The position numbers and the translations under genes are program-made. 64,000 nucleotides of DNA from Rhodocytophaga aerolata (GTDB lineage: Bacteria; Bacteroidota; Bacteroidia; Cytophagales; 172606-1). Under the pieces are notes generated by a model that was given only the letters and a program-made list of their open reading frames with translations, was not told the DNA's origin and ran no database searches. The stretch covers positions 1 through 64,000 of the forward strand of contig NZ_JAUKPO010000012.1 in NCBI RefSeq assembly GCF_030503435.1, in the 5' to 3' direction. Shown piece after piece: positions 54,141 through 63,735 of the stretch (position 1 is its first letter; every line of letters starts with the position of its first letter).

Positions 54141-54174
54141 AAAAACTATCGTTGTGCGTTTATTGATAGTTTTT
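54141..54174 (-). promoter_or_regulatory. Leader hairpin upstream of rplC
   Basis: On the minus strand AAAAACTATC and GATAGTTTTT (10 bp) enclose a 14-base loop (AATAAACGCACAAC), 22 bases before the rplC ATG and immediately after the predicted transcription start. The T-rich 3' arm gives it the look of an attenuator. It could be the L4 response element or a transcript-stabilising 5' stem. Confidence 0.5.
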
Positions 54175-54187
54175 TCGTAAAGGACTG

Positions 54188-54218
54188 CAAAGTTATGGAT
54201 TAAATGTAAGTTTGCAAA
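54188..54218 (-). promoter_or_regulatory. Promoter of the rplC-rplQ ribosomal operon
   Basis: On the minus strand the -33 box TTTG (54218-54215) and an exact -7 box TAACTTTG (54195-54188) are 19 bases apart, the Bacteroidota consensus arrangement. The start point would lie about 60 bases before the rplC ATG. Confidence 0.68.
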
Positions 54219-54331
54219 TAGTTGAGAAAAAATTAATTACATATTTTCTCCCTTTTTACAGTTATATCTACGCTTTTCCTCATAAAAGTACAATCCATTT
54301 TTTATATAATTTGTTAACCTACTTTATATAC

Positions 54332-54361
54332 AAAGAAAAAGACCTAACCACAGGCTAGGCC
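54332..54361 (-). terminator. Intrinsic terminator after rpsJ
   Basis: On the minus strand GGCCTAGCC pairs with GGTTAGGTC (9 bp, two G-U wobbles) around a 3-base loop, followed by TTTTTCTTT. It lies 27 bases after the rpsJ stop and separates the str-rpsJ unit from rplC. Confidence 0.82.
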
Positions 54362-54388
54362 TTATTTATTATATATACTAAAGTACTA

Positions 54389-54694
54389 TCAAACTTTTAT
54401 TTCTACATCCACGCCACTTGGCAATTCTAGTTTCATTAATGCATCTACTGTTTTAGCACTAGTGGAATGAATATCTACTAGTCTTTTGTAGGTACATAAT
54501 TGAAATTGCTCTCTGGATTTTTTGTTAACGTGTGGAGATCTCAACACTGTGAATTTTTCCTTTTCAGTTGGCAAAGGAATAGGGCCGCTTACTACCGCAC
54601 CGGTAGACTTTACAGCTTTTACAATCTTCTCAGAAGATTTATCTACTAAGTTGTGATCGTAAGATTTTAACTTTATTCTGATCTTTTGGTTCAT
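54389..54694 (-). CDS. rpsJ: 30S ribosomal protein S10
   Basis: 101 residues, normal length: [65 protein letters not shown]10 serves in the 30S head and as NusE in transcription antitermination. Here it ends the str operon (rpsL-rpsG-fusA-rpsJ) and is cut off from rplC by a terminator. Confidence 0.99.
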   Translation of the reverse strand: MNQKIRIKLKSYDHNLVDKSSEKIVKAVKSTGAVVSGPIPLPTEKEKFTVLRSPHVNKKSREQFQLCTYKRLVDIHSTSAKTVDALMKLELPSGVDVEIKV

Positions 54695-54759
54695 ATATCT
54701 TATGAGTCTTCAGCAATCACCATCAATAGCATAAAATACTTCTGATGGTGATTTTCTGT

Positions 54760-56856
54760 TTATTTTCCGCCTTTTACTTTTGCAATAACTGATTCTGCTA
54801 AGTTAGCAGGTAAAAATTCGTAATGTGAGAATGTTAAATTTGCTGATGCACGTCCGGATGAAATTGTACGCAGGTCGGTTACATAACCAAACAACTCAGA
54901 CAAAGGAACATCGGCCTTCACTACCTGAGAACCGGCTTTTGTATCCATTCCCTTCATCAACCCACGTCTTCTATTTAAATCTCCTGTAATAGGTCCGGTA
55001 TATTCATCAGGTGTTATTACTTCTACTGCCATAATAGGCTCCATTATTTTTGGGCCTGCATTTTTTGCAGATTCTTTAAAGCCAATGCGTGCTGCTAATT
55101 CAAATGACAAAGCATCGGAATCCACATCGTGGTAAGAACCATGAAATAACCGCACCTTCATTGAATCTACTGGATATCCTGCCAGAACACCATTTTTCAT
55201 TGCCTCTTCAAAGCCTTTCTGAACAGATGGAATAAATTCTCTTGGAATAACCCCACCCACGATAGCATTTACAAACTCCAAGCCTGGCTTACCATCTTCC
55301 CGTGGACTAATTTCAAAGCTGATATCTGCAAATTTACCTCTACCACCAGTCTGCTTTTTGTAAACTTCGCGGTGAGTAAAGCTTTTTGTCAGTGCTTCTT
55401 TATAAGCTACTTGCGGTGCACCTTGATTAATTTCCACATTAAACTCGCGTCTCATGCGGTCAATAATAATCTCTAAGTGTAGCTCACCCATACCTTTTAA
55501 TACAGTTTGTCCAGTTTCGTGGTCTGTCTGTACATGAAGCGTTGGATCTTCTTCCACTAGTTTTGCAATGGCATTACTTAGTTTATCTACATCTGCCTGT
55601 TTCTTAGGTTCAATAGCATACCCAATTACTGGCTCAGGGAAAACCATAGATTCAAATACAATTTTTGCATTCGGATCGCAAAGGGTATCTCCTGTCTTGA
55701 TATCTTTAAAACCTACGACCGCACCAATATCACCAGCCACCAGTCTCTCGATCTGGTTTTGCTTATTAGCATGCATTTGGAAAATGCGCGATATACGCTC
55801 TTTGTTATTCGAACGTGTGTTAAACACATAAGAACCTGACTCCAATATACCAGAGTATGCGCGCACGAAACACAAACGGCCTACATATGGGTCAGTAGCA
55901 ATTTTGAATGCAAGACCGGCAAAAGGTTCTTTTTCGCTTGGTTTACGGGCTACTTCATCACCTGTATCAGGATTGACGCCAATAATACTTTCTTTATCCA
56001 TTGGTGAAGGACACAGCGCCATTACATAATCGAGCATGGTCTGTACACCTTTGTTTTTGAAAGAGGAACCACAGAGCATGGGTACAATAGCCATGTCAAT
56101 AGTAGCTTTGCGAAGCGCAGTTAGTATTTCATCTTCAGTGATTGACTTAGGATCATCAAAGTATTTCTCCATTAACGATTCATCATACTCAGCCACTGCT
56201 TCTAACAATTTCTCTCTGTATTCCAAGGCCTCTTCCATCATGTCGTCAGGAATTGGCACTTCTCTAAAAGTCATTCCTTTATCATGCTCATTCCACTCAA
56301 TTCCACGGAAGTTAACTAAATCTACCACTCCTTTGAAATTGTCCTCAGCACCGATAGGTAATTGCAACGCAACCGCATTACTGCCCAGCATTTCTTTCAC
56401 CTGCTTGCATACACCTAAAAAGTCAGCACCTGAACGGTCCATTTTATTAACAAACCCAATCCGAGCAACTTTGTAATTGTTAGCTAAACGCCAGTTAGTT
56501 TCTGATTGTGGCTCTACCCCATCAACAGCACTAAATAAAAATACCAGACCGTCCAGTACGCGCAGAGAACGGTTTACCTCTACGGTAAAATCTACGTGGC
56601 CGGGTGTATCAATAATATTTATGTGATATTTTTGTTCTCTGTAAGTCCAGTCAACTGTTACAGCAGCAGATGTAATAGTAATACCTCTTTCCTGCTCTTG
56701 CTCCATCCAGTCAGTGGTAGCAGCACCCTCATGAACCTCGCCTAACTTATGAGACTTACCAGTATAATAAAGTATCCGCTCCGTAGTGGTGGTTTTACCT
56801 GCATCAATATGCGCAGCTATCCCAATATTTCTTGTATATCTTAAATCGCGGGCCAT
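54760..56856 (-). CDS. fusA: Elongation factor G
   Basis: Translocation GTPase of 698 residues. G1 [15 protein letters not shown] (about 15-29), [11 protein letters not shown]3 [10 protein letters not shown]4 NKMDRSG, and the C-terminal domains with [23 protein letters not shown] are all present. It lies 2 bases after rpsG and is the only fusA copy in the window. Length and motifs are those of the canonical factor. Confidence 0.99.
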   Translation of the reverse strand: MARDLRYTRNIGIAAHIDAGKTTTTERILYYTGKSHKLGEVHEGAATTDWMEQEQERGITITSAAVTVDWTYREQKYHINIIDTPGHVDFTVEVNRSLRVLDGLVFLFSAVDGVEPQSETNWRLANNYKVARIGFVNKMDRSGADFLGVCKQVKEMLGSNAVALQLPIGAEDNFKGVVDLVNFRGIEWNEHDKGMTFREVPIPDDMMEEALEYREKLLEAVAEYDESLMEKYFDDPKSITEDEILTALRKATIDMAIVPMLCGSSFKNKGVQTMLDYVMALCPSPMDKESIIGVNPDTGDEVARKPSEKEPFAGLAFKIATDPYVGRLCFVRAYSGILESGSYVFNTRSNNKERISRIFQMHANKQNQIERLVAGDIGAVVGFKDIKTGDTLCDPNAKIVFESMVFPEPVIGYAIEPKKQADVDKLSNAIAKLVEEDPTLHVQTDHETGQTVLKGMGELHLEIIIDRMRREFNVEINQGAPQVAYKEALTKSFTHREVYKKQTGGRGKFADISFEISPREDGKPGLEFVNAIVGGVIPREFIPSVQKGFEEAMKNGVLAGYPVDSMKVRLFHGSYHDVDSDALSFELAARIGFKESAKNAGPKIMEPIMAVEVITPDEYTGPITGDLNRRRGLMKGMDTKAGSQVVKADVPLSELFGYVTDLRTISSGRASANLTFSHYEFLPANLAESVIAKVKGGK

Positions 56857-56858
56857 AA

Positions 56859-57326
56859 TTAAAATTTAAAATGTGAGAAAGCCTTGTTTGCTTCAGCCAT
56901 TCTGTGGGTATCATCTTTCTTCTTCACAGCAGCACCCTCTCCTTTAGAAGCAGCAATAATTTCACCTGCCAGTTTCTCAGTCATTGTTTTTTCTCCACGC
57001 TTTCTTGCGTAGGCAATTAACCATTTAATACCTAGCGATTGTTTTCTTTCTGGTCTTACTTCACTGGGTACTTGAAAAGTAGCGCCCCCCACCCGGCGGC
57101 TTCTTACCTCAACACCAGGCATAATGTTGTTCAATGCTTTCTTCCATACATCCACCCCATTTTCATTTGTGCGTTTCTGAATAAGGTCACAAGCATCATA
57201 AAAAATATTGTAAGCGACACTCTTCTTGCCATCATACATCAAGTTATTTACAAACTTGGTCACCAGCACGTCTTTGAATTTGGGATCTGGCAGGATATAT
57301 CTTTTCTTAGGTTTTGACTTTCTCAT
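56859..57326 (-). CDS. rpsG: 30S ribosomal protein S7
   Basis: 155 residues, normal length. [45 protein letters not shown] and [41 protein letters not shown] are diagnostic. S7 initiates assembly of the 30S head and contacts E-site tRNA. It is 2 bases before fusA. Confidence 0.99.
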   Translation of the reverse strand: MRKSKPKKRYILPDPKFKDVLVTKFVNNLMYDGKKSVAYNIFYDACDLIQKRTNENGVDVWKKALNNIMPGVEVRSRRVGGATFQVPSEVRPERKQSLGIKWLIAYARKRGEKTMTEKLAGEIIAASKGEGAAVKKKDDTHRMAEANKAFSHFKF

Positions 57327-57398
57327 TGTTGATATTATTAGCTTTTAGCTATCAGCTATCTATTGTATTTGCTTTATTATATATAAATGCTACCTGTA

Positions 57399-57827
57399 TT
57401 ATTTTTTGCCTTTGGCTGGAGGTGCACCTTTGCCACCTTTAGCCGGAGCTGCTCCTGGTTTTGGACGCTTCGTTCCGTATTTAGATCTTCCTTGCAAACG
57501 TCCGTTTACACCAGCTGTATCCATAGCACCTCTGATGATGTGGTAACGTACGCCTGGCAAATCTTTTACCCTTCCACCTCTGATCAATACGATAGAGTGC
57601 TCTTGCAGATTATGACCTTCACCTGGAATATAGGCATTTACTTCCTTCTGATTAGTTAACCGCACTCTGGCTACTTTACGCATAGCTGAGTTTGGTTTTT
57701 TAGGGGTAGTAGTATACACTCTGGTACAAACACCTCTACGCTGAGGGCAAGAATCCAGTGCGGGTGACTTTGATTTAGTTGTTAACTCTTTTCTACCTTT
57801 TCTTACTAATTGCTGTATAGTAGGCAT
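57399..57827 (-). CDS. rpsL: 30S ribosomal protein S12
   Basis: 142 residues, slightly long. The conserved core [59 protein letters not shown] carries the decoding-centre loop (TPKKPNS) and [32 protein letters not shown]. The extra C-terminal tail is Ala/Gly/Pro/Lys-rich ([20 protein letters not shown]). It is the first gene of the str operon, 49 bases downstream of a strong promoter. Confidence 0.99.
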   Translation of the reverse strand: MPTIQQLVRKGRKELTTKSKSPALDSCPQRRGVCTRVYTTTPKKPNSAMRKVARVRLTNQKEVNAYIPGEGHNLQEHSIVLIRGGRVKDLPGVRYHIIRGAMDTAGVNGRLQGRSKYGTKRPKPGAAPAKGGKGAPPAKGKK

Positions 57828-58139
57828 TTATGATATAATTTTTAGTAAATTTTAACGCTAATTTTTTTAGAACTGCAAATGTAGAGCAATTGTACAAATT
57901 ATACAAAAGTTATTCTGTAATATTTTTTGTAAGGTAATGAGAATAAAGGGATACGGAACCGACGTAAACTAGTAACTGCCCAACCTGAAGATATAATCTA
58001 CTGATGCAACCGCTTTGTGAAATACAATTTTGGTGAGTATAACTTTATAAAATATACGAATCAATCCTCAAAACAAAAGTACATATAAAAATTCGACAAA
58101 CCTTTATATGACAAAATAATAGCTTCTACTTTATCTTTT
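57828..58139. other. Intergenic region upstream of the str operon
   Basis: 312 bases between the polysaccharide acetyltransferase gene and rpsL. It contains the rpsL promoter (57876-57908). The remainder, 57909-58139, has no open frame of credible quality and no hairpin terminator for the acetyltransferase gene that I could identify. Confidence 0.55.
57876..57908 (-). promoter_or_regulatory. Promoter of the str operon (rpsL-rpsG-fusA-rpsJ)
   Basis: On the minus strand the -33 box TTTTG (57908-57904) and an exact -7 box TACATTTG (57883-57876) are 20 bases apart, and the -7 box is 48 bases before the rpsL ATG. Confidence 0.65.
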
Positions 58140-58790
58140 CTAATGATTTCCGGTGGCGTTAGTATGGCAAGATGGCGTAAGGTATCTGATTACTTTTGCA
58201 GGCACGCCTCCTACTAATGTATAGGGAGGTACATCTTTTGTTACAACAGCCCCTGCAGCTACTACTGCCCCTTTCCCAATGGTTACACCTTTTAATATAG
58301 TACAGCGGGTAGCCAGCCAGACATTATCTTCAATAATAACAGGAGCTGGCTTTTCTGGGGTAGCTCTATTCTCCACGCCGTGAAAGTCATTATCCATAAT
58401 AATTACCTGAGGAGCAATCTCACAATTTTTGCCTATTACTACCTGGTTCCGTACCGAAACAACAACACCTGTATTAATAAAGGTATTATCGCCAATAGTA
58501 AGATTTGCATTATCGCCTACAGATATTTGTGTAATAGTGATATGTGACCATATTTTTACCCGATCACCAATGAAAATGGCACCCTTCCCTTCTACTCTCA
58601 GATTCCCTCTTACAGTTACCATCCGGCCTACTTGCAAGCAACGCCGCAATTTAACTTTAGCATTTAGTAAGCGAAGGAAACCTACAAAATACCTCTTGCA
58701 AGTAGATACTAGTTGAGCCAGCCCTAACTTAGGTTGGGAATTATCCTTTTTTACCTCAACCATTAATAATTCTTTGATAGCAGAAGACAT
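58140..58790 (-). CDS. Left-handed beta-helix acyl/acetyltransferase
   Basis: 216 residues, mostly hexapeptide repeats of the LbetaH fold (VGDNANLTIGDNTFINTGVVVSVRNQVVIGKNCEIAPQVIIMDNDFHGV, then VWLATRCTILKGVTIGKGAVVAAGAVVTKDVPPYTLVGGVPAKVI). The DNDFHG and H-containing loop and the VGGVPAKVI ending are typical of the serine-acetyltransferase/maltose-acetyltransferase branch. It would O-acetylate a sugar of the nearby polysaccharide. The start could also be the internal Met10. It is the last gene of the minus-strand polysaccharide cluster in this window. Confidence 0.9.
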   Translation of the reverse strand: MSSAIKELLMVEVKKDNSQPKLGLAQLVSTCKRYFVGFLRLLNAKVKLRRCLQVGRMVTVRGNLRVEGKGAIFIGDRVKIWSHITITQISVGDNANLTIGDNTFINTGVVVSVRNQVVIGKNCEIAPQVIIMDNDFHGVENRATPEKPAPVIIEDNVWLATRCTILKGVTIGKGAVVAAGAVVTKDVPPYTLVGGVPAKVIRYLTPSCHTNATGNH

Positions 58791-58842
58791 AATAACCTAA
58801 AGTCATTTCGTTGAGTTAATATATACAGCTTTTTCATCTACC

Positions 58843-60021
58843 TTATCTGTTTTGCTTTATCTCCCCATGTGGTGTATGAAGAAAAGTATATCTGGCTTTG
58901 CGGATTTGAAGTACAGAGAAGATAAATTGAATAAAGAGTGCTGGCATGGCAGATACTTCTTTCCAGGAAATTTTCTTCAAAAGAGCGTTGGGAATGGAGA
59001 GGAATAATGAAACTATTAGCAACAATACTAGGGTACTGCTAAAAACAAATAGAGGCATATGCTGCAACAGAACTGAAAGCAATGTAGTACCGATGGCTAA
59101 GCCTAACAGAAGTAACCGCGGTAACAGCATAAATTGGAATACTTTATCAAAATAAGCCACATTGCCTCGAAATAATTGAATAATTCCACTAAAAAAATTA
59201 TTCGTTAAATAAGTAAGCTGTGCAGCAATCCAGCGGGTACGTTGTTTTTTGAAATCTACTATACGCTGTACTTTCTCATCATAAACCAAGGCATCTTCTG
59301 CATAATAGATATATCTTCTATCTTTTAGTATGGCTAATTCCAATTCCTTATCAAATCCTGATACTGCCGTAATGCTTGCCATTGTTTGCTTAAAAAATTG
59401 AAAGTCGAACGCCATGGCTGAACCAATTAGCGCTGCAGGCAAACCTAAAGCACAATGCCCTTTTCTAAAGATATGATTATTTATTTCTTCGCTGATAGCA
59501 TCTAATATAGCTATGCTAGTATTTGTGTTCTTTGCAATCCGGTGCCCTTGTATGATGGTATATCCTTCAGCAAAAGCTTGCGAAACTTTTTCCAGAAATT
59601 GAACATCCATTATATTATCTGCATCTAACACCACAGCCAGATCATAGCCAAACAACGGCTGTAAAGTTGCATTAATGGCTTTAGCCTTAGTAGGATTACT
59701 AAATTTTACTTCTACTACCGTAATTGGTAAGGCTTTTAAAGCCAGTATAGTCTCTTGCTTCAACGAATCGCAAATAACCGCCACTTCATACAAATTTTGC
59801 GGATAATACTGCTGTAATGCTTGCTTGGCTACTTCTACAATTACATTGTCTTCTTTATAGGCAGGAATTAACACAAGTATTTTATATCCAGGTTTTTCTT
59901 TTTTTTCGCTTATTTCAACAGGTTTTACTAGTCTGCCAGCAATAGCAAAGAGAAATAAGTAGCTTGTACATATAGCTAAGTATATAAGCACTACACTGGT
60001 TACTACTAGTACTCCTGTCAT
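58843..60021 (-). CDS. Membrane glycosyltransferase, GT2 family, processive type
   Basis: 392 residues with one N-terminal transmembrane helix (about 4-30), a GT-A domain with the DAD motif (133-135), GFDKELELAIL and the Q260-RTRW264 motif shared with cellulose- and hyaluronan-synthase-like enzymes, and several C-terminal membrane segments (about 295-385). It should polymerise or extend the exopolysaccharide at the inner membrane. Its start overlaps the preceding GT2 gene by one base (TGATG), so translation is coupled. The linkage made cannot be deduced. Confidence 0.92.
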   Translation of the reverse strand: MTGVLVVTSVVLIYLAICTSYLFLFAIAGRLVKPVEISEKKEKPGYKILVLIPAYKEDNVIVEVAKQALQQYYPQNLYEVAVICDSLKQETILALKALPITVVEVKFSNPTKAKAINATLQPLFGYDLAVVLDADNIMDVQFLEKVSQAFAEGYTIIQGHRIAKNTNTSIAILDAISEEINNHIFRKGHCALGLPAALIGSAMAFDFQFFKQTMASITAVSGFDKELELAILKDRRYIYYAEDALVYDEKVQRIVDFKKQRTRWIAAQLTYLTNNFFSGIIQLFRGNVAYFDKVFQFMLLPRLLLLGLAIGTTLLSVLLQHMPLFVFSSTLVLLLIVSLFLSIPNALLKKISWKEVSAMPALFIQFIFSVLQIRKARYTFLHTPHGEIKQNR

Positions 60022-60980
60022 CAGTTATTTGTAGATTGAAATGTTTTACCCATAGCCTGCATTAATGGATTTGCTGAATAGATTGTTTCATTCCTGTTGG
60101 ATATACTGTCAAAAGCACCTTTTAAAAAGGCTTTTAACAATAGGAAATCGCCTTTTATACATAAGATGATACTATTTTTTGGAATAGAAATACACAAAAA
60201 AAACAGTAAATAAAGCAGAAAGGTATTGCCAGGAAAATTTCTTTTCATAAATAGCGTACGATTGCGGGTGGTGTAATACATACGTAAGGGGCTATTTTTG
60301 CCTACAGATACAGATTCTTTATGATAAACCACGGACTCGCCTACTACATATAATATATATCCTGCTCTTTTTGCCCTTTCACCCCAGTCTAGTTCTTCAT
60401 AATAGAGAAAAAAACGCTCTTCCATTCCCCCTATTTGTTGAATTAATTGCCTGGAGAGCAGCATGGCAGCACCGTGAATAAGTTCTGTAGGTTGAGTAGA
60501 GGAGTATTTTAGGCTATCTGTTTCGCCACTACCTTTGAATTTCCCCCGCCCAGTGATTGGATTTATTTTACCTCCTCCTGCGTACTGAATAATATTTTGT
60601 TGATCGAAGTATTTAATTTTCGGACTAATGATTCCTGCTTGTGGGAGACGCTTTATACCAGCTACCAGAGGCTCCAGAAAATCAGGCTCAACTTCTGTAT
60701 CATTATTTAAAAGTAATAGCAACTCACCTTTTGCTTTTTTTATACCCAAATTGTTGCCTCCAGCAAATCCCCTATTAATTGTACTCTCAATAAATGTTAC
60801 GTTTGCATAATTACTTAGGTAGGTTTCCAACATATTATCATCACTACCATTATTTACAATAATCACCTCATAGTTTGGATAAGTTATTTTTTGAATAGAC
60901 TGCAGCCATTCTATTGTAACCTTTGCCTGGTTAAAATTGATCGTAATGATAGAAACTAAAGGAAATTGTTTCTGAATCAT
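60021..60980 (-). CDS. Glycosyltransferase, GT2 family (rhamnosyltransferase-like)
   Basis: 319 residues. The N-terminal VSIITINFNQAKVTIEWLQSI and VNNGSDDNM mark the nucleotide-binding half, LLNNDTEVEP (about 90-99) the metal-binding loop, and EELDWGERAKRAGY the acceptor side. A C-terminal hydrophobic segment (FLLYLLFFLCISI) may attach it to the membrane. This pattern is usual for rhamnosyl- and other sugar transferases that build repeat units. It overlaps the flippase gene by 4 bases and the downstream GT2 gene by one base. Confidence 0.92.
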   Translation of the reverse strand: MIQKQFPLVSIITINFNQAKVTIEWLQSIQKITYPNYEVIIVNNGSDDNMLETYLSNYANVTFIESTINRGFAGGNNLGIKKAKGELLLLLNNDTEVEPDFLEPLVAGIKRLPQAGIISPKIKYFDQQNIIQYAGGGKINPITGRGKFKGSGETDSLKYSSTQPTELIHGAAMLLSRQLIQQIGGMEERFFLYYEELDWGERAKRAGYILYVVGESVVYHKESVSVGKNSPLRMYYTTRNRTLFMKRNFPGNTFLLYLLFFLCISIPKNSIILCIKGDFLLLKAFLKGAFDSISNRNETIYSANPLMQAMGKTFQSTNN

Positions 60981-62287
60981 GCTGCTTTGTATTTGCTATA
61001 GTGTTGAATCGGCTGTTTAATTATAAAATAGCTGGTAGCAGCTAATTCACTCAGTTTTATGGGTATTGTTTTATTTAACAAAAACCAACCAATTATACAA
61101 CCACTGATCACAGTAAGAATGGTAGCTACAGCCATAAGTATAGGAGATGCAAAAAAATGAATAGCCACCAGATTACCCACAATATTAAGTATCACCATTA
61201 GCCACACTTTAAGGAGATTTACCTGAGGCTTATTCAGGATATCCAACGTAATTCCCAAGAATCTATCTAAAGGAAGAAATAAACTATAGATTACAAAGCA
61301 TCTAAAGATAGTGGCAGAGCTAGCATACATCTCACCCCCTGCTATGACTACCATCGTTTCTGCAAATAAGAACATACCCAACGTGACTGGTATAAAAAGC
61401 AGAGTCAAGATTGCTGTATATCGGTAGAATAGTTGCTTTATAAATAAGAAATTTTGTTCACCACTGTGCCTTACAGCTTGAGGTAGATAAGTAGCAGCTA
61501 CACTTCTGAGCGGAATTTCCAGCAATTCAATAAGCTTATATGGCAGATTATAAGCGGCAAGTGCTGCAGGTCCTAAATACCAGCTAATCATAAAGGTATC
61601 CGCACTTTTCAGCAAATTGGTGCTCAATAAAGTGCCCATGGTGTATTTCCCAAAGGACAGCAGTTTTTTTATAACAGCCACTTTTGCCTGAAATAATGTT
61701 TGGATACCACTCCACCCACAGGCTATAACAACACCTGAGGTTACCAAATAGCTCAGTATGTGTACTTGCAGTAGGGTTTGCAGGTGAAAAGGAGAGAAGA
61801 ATCCACTTAAAGTAAAGCATAGAAAAGGTACAGCTAAGATCAACCGGATACATAAAATCCGGTTATACTTTTCTTTTATCTGCTGCAACCAAAGTGAAAA
61901 AGTAAAGGGAAAAGAAGTTATAATAAGCAGTTGCAGGTATAAACCAAGTTCTGGTTCGAAAGCCTTTTCACTAAATATAGGTATACTGAGTTCAAGTAGC
62001 CATACAAGTAGTAGTAATACTATTGACAGTATAATTCCTATTACCCATGAAGAACCTGTTACTGATCCTGTATCTTTCTGAGTTGAATGTTTAATAAGGG
62101 CTGTATGAATGATACCAGAACGCAGCATATCACTAAAAGTAAAGGCTGTTATATATAACAGCCATTTACCCAATTCTTCTGCATTTAATATTCTGGCTAA
62201 TGCCCATATATTAATAAAACCTGCAGTAGCACTAAGGATTGTCCCAGTTAATGAAAAAGCATTATTACTCACCAAAAACTTTTTCAC
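60977..62287 (-). CDS. Wzx-like polysaccharide flippase (MOP superfamily)
   Basis: 436 residues with about twelve transmembrane helices and the oligosaccharide-flippase pattern: MKKFLVSNNAFSLTGTILSATAGFINIWALARILNAEELG, then SADTFMISWYLGPAALAAYNLPYKLIELLEIPLR with its polar residue in the first half of the helix bundle. It would move lipid-linked repeat units across the inner membrane. The start is GTG at 62287; the nearby ATG is out of frame. Overlap with the next gene is 4 bases (ATGA). Confidence 0.92.
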   Translation of the reverse strand: MKKFLVSNNAFSLTGTILSATAGFINIWALARILNAEELGKWLLYITAFTFSDMLRSGIIHTALIKHSTQKDTGSVTGSSWVIGIILSIVLLLLVWLLELSIPIFSEKAFEPELGLYLQLLIITSFPFTFSLWLQQIKEKYNRILCIRLILAVPFLCFTLSGFFSPFHLQTLLQVHILSYLVTSGVVIACGWSGIQTLFQAKVAVIKKLLSFGKYTMGTLLSTNLLKSADTFMISWYLGPAALAAYNLPYKLIELLEIPLRSVAATYLPQAVRHSGEQNFLFIKQLFYRYTAILTLLFIPVTLGMFLFAETMVVIAGGEMYASSATIFRCFVIYSLFLPLDRFLGITLDILNKPQVNLLKVWLMVILNIVGNLVAIHFFASPILMAVATILTVISGCIIGWFLLNKTIPIKLSELAATSYFIIKQPIQHYSKYKAA

Positions 62288-62351
62288 ATCAAGCCATTTT
62301 ATAGTTCAGATCATGCTTACAAGAGAGCTAGATTGAGCAGATGCCTGGCAA

Positions 62352-63605
62352 TCAAACCATAATACCTGCATGGTGAGTTGCCTCAGACATTACTCCTTTT
62401 TTCACCAGTACACTGGCAACAGCAGCACCGAATTGCTCGCCTCTTTTCTCCCAGGAATTACCTTGTGCCAATGCTATTCGCTGCTTCCTTTTCTCAGGTG
62501 TATCATTACAAAGGTTTTCAACTACACCCTGTACAAATGCATCCTGTCCGCTGGTAACAGAAATAAATGAACCAAATTCAGAGAATGATGCAAAATCCGT
62601 AGAAATTACCGGTATACCGGCAGCCAAGTATTCATTCATTTTCATGGGATAAATACCTGCTGTTTGCTCATTTTTCAAAAATGGAATAATTCCGGCATCA
62701 AATCTTTTTAAGAAGTCCGGTAATTCCTCCATTCTTTTAGAATCCCAGAATTTAGTATTTGGTAACTTATCTAGTTTAGCTACTTTACTCTTTTCTACAA
62801 TTCGCCCGACAAACTCAAACTTTACGTCTGTTAGTTGTTCTGCTAAATGAGCTACTAAATCATAATCTATCCGGTTATCCAGGCTGCCTATATATCCTAC
62901 AGTGATGTCAGCCGTTTTGTTCTTATTTCGTAAATCAGCGGCCTTATTAAAATGCGCAAAGTCTACCCCATTTTTTACTAGATAGCAGTTATCAGTGAGT
63001 AAACTTTTGGTTTGTAGTAAGCCATCAGAGGAAACAATTACGCCATCTACTTTGCTTATATATTCTTCCTCTAGGAGTTTCCCATGATTTTTCGTCCAGG
63101 TACATGCGCTTATTTCATCATAGCAGTAATACAGGGTAGCTGATTCTCCTATTTGATTAAGCATAGGCAATCCTACAAATGGATTGAATGCATTGATCAT
63201 CACAGGATTTTTAATATTCAATTTCCGCATAGCTTGCGTAACAGCTCTCTGGATTTTTCTACCATTTGAAAAAAGTAACCGCTTATACTTTGCAGGATTT
63301 TTAATGTGGTTGACAGAAAGTACGGGTGGAGGTGTTAATATATGGATAAAACTATTTTCTGGCAGACTAATCTTACGTAACCTGTTGCTAGTGCCAAGCA
63401 CCCTGCCTACCGGAGCCTGCTGCTTACCAAACCAGGTAGAAAATATATCTTTGTAAGTATATGCATACTCCACATACAATACCCGGTTACGTTTAGCCAA
63501 CTGAGACATAAGTTTTATGGTACTTTTCTCATAGTTGCCATCCCAGGCTGGTAAACCAATGCATACAATGTCTTTATCTTCAAGCATGAAGGTGTTCATT
63601 TTCAT
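62352..63605 (-). CDS. Glycosyltransferase, GT-B fold (GT1/GT4-like)
   Basis: 417 residues with two Rossmann-like domains. The C-terminal donor-binding half carries VGYIGSLDNRIDYDLVAHLAEQL, FEFVGRIVEKS and the EYLAAGIPVISTDFAS motif (usually E-x7-E in GT4), with FDAGIIPFLKNEQTAGIYPMKMNEYL before it. The N-terminal acceptor half begins DKDIVCIGLPAWDGNYEKSTIKL. It is likely to add a sugar during repeat-unit assembly. It precedes the flippase by 64 bases. Confidence 0.92.
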   Translation of the reverse strand: MKMNTFMLEDKDIVCIGLPAWDGNYEKSTIKLMSQLAKRNRVLYVEYAYTYKDIFSTWFGKQQAPVGRVLGTSNRLRKISLPENSFIHILTPPPVLSVNHIKNPAKYKRLLFSNGRKIQRAVTQAMRKLNIKNPVMINAFNPFVGLPMLNQIGESATLYYCYDEISACTWTKNHGKLLEEEYISKVDGVIVSSDGLLQTKSLLTDNCYLVKNGVDFAHFNKAADLRNKNKTADITVGYIGSLDNRIDYDLVAHLAEQLTDVKFEFVGRIVEKSKVAKLDKLPNTKFWDSKRMEELPDFLKRFDAGIIPFLKNEQTAGIYPMKMNEYLAAGIPVISTDFASFSEFGSFISVTSGQDAFVQGVVENLCNDTPEKRKQRIALAQGNSWEKRGEQFGAAVASVLVKKGVMSEATHHAGIMV

Positions 63606-63735
63606 CTGTTAACTACTATCCGTCAATAGGGCCTTATCCACAAAGACTTAGCAACATCTGGCGCTATTGAATCATTAAGCAATTAACTAAATTTCTTATG
63701 AACCCTGGTTGTAATTTAGAGGCTAAAATTACATA

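Noticed and set aside
56036-56476. 146-codon plus-strand frame opposite fusA
   Set aside because: Antisense shadow of a highly conserved gene; Ser/Ile-rich with no recognisable domain.
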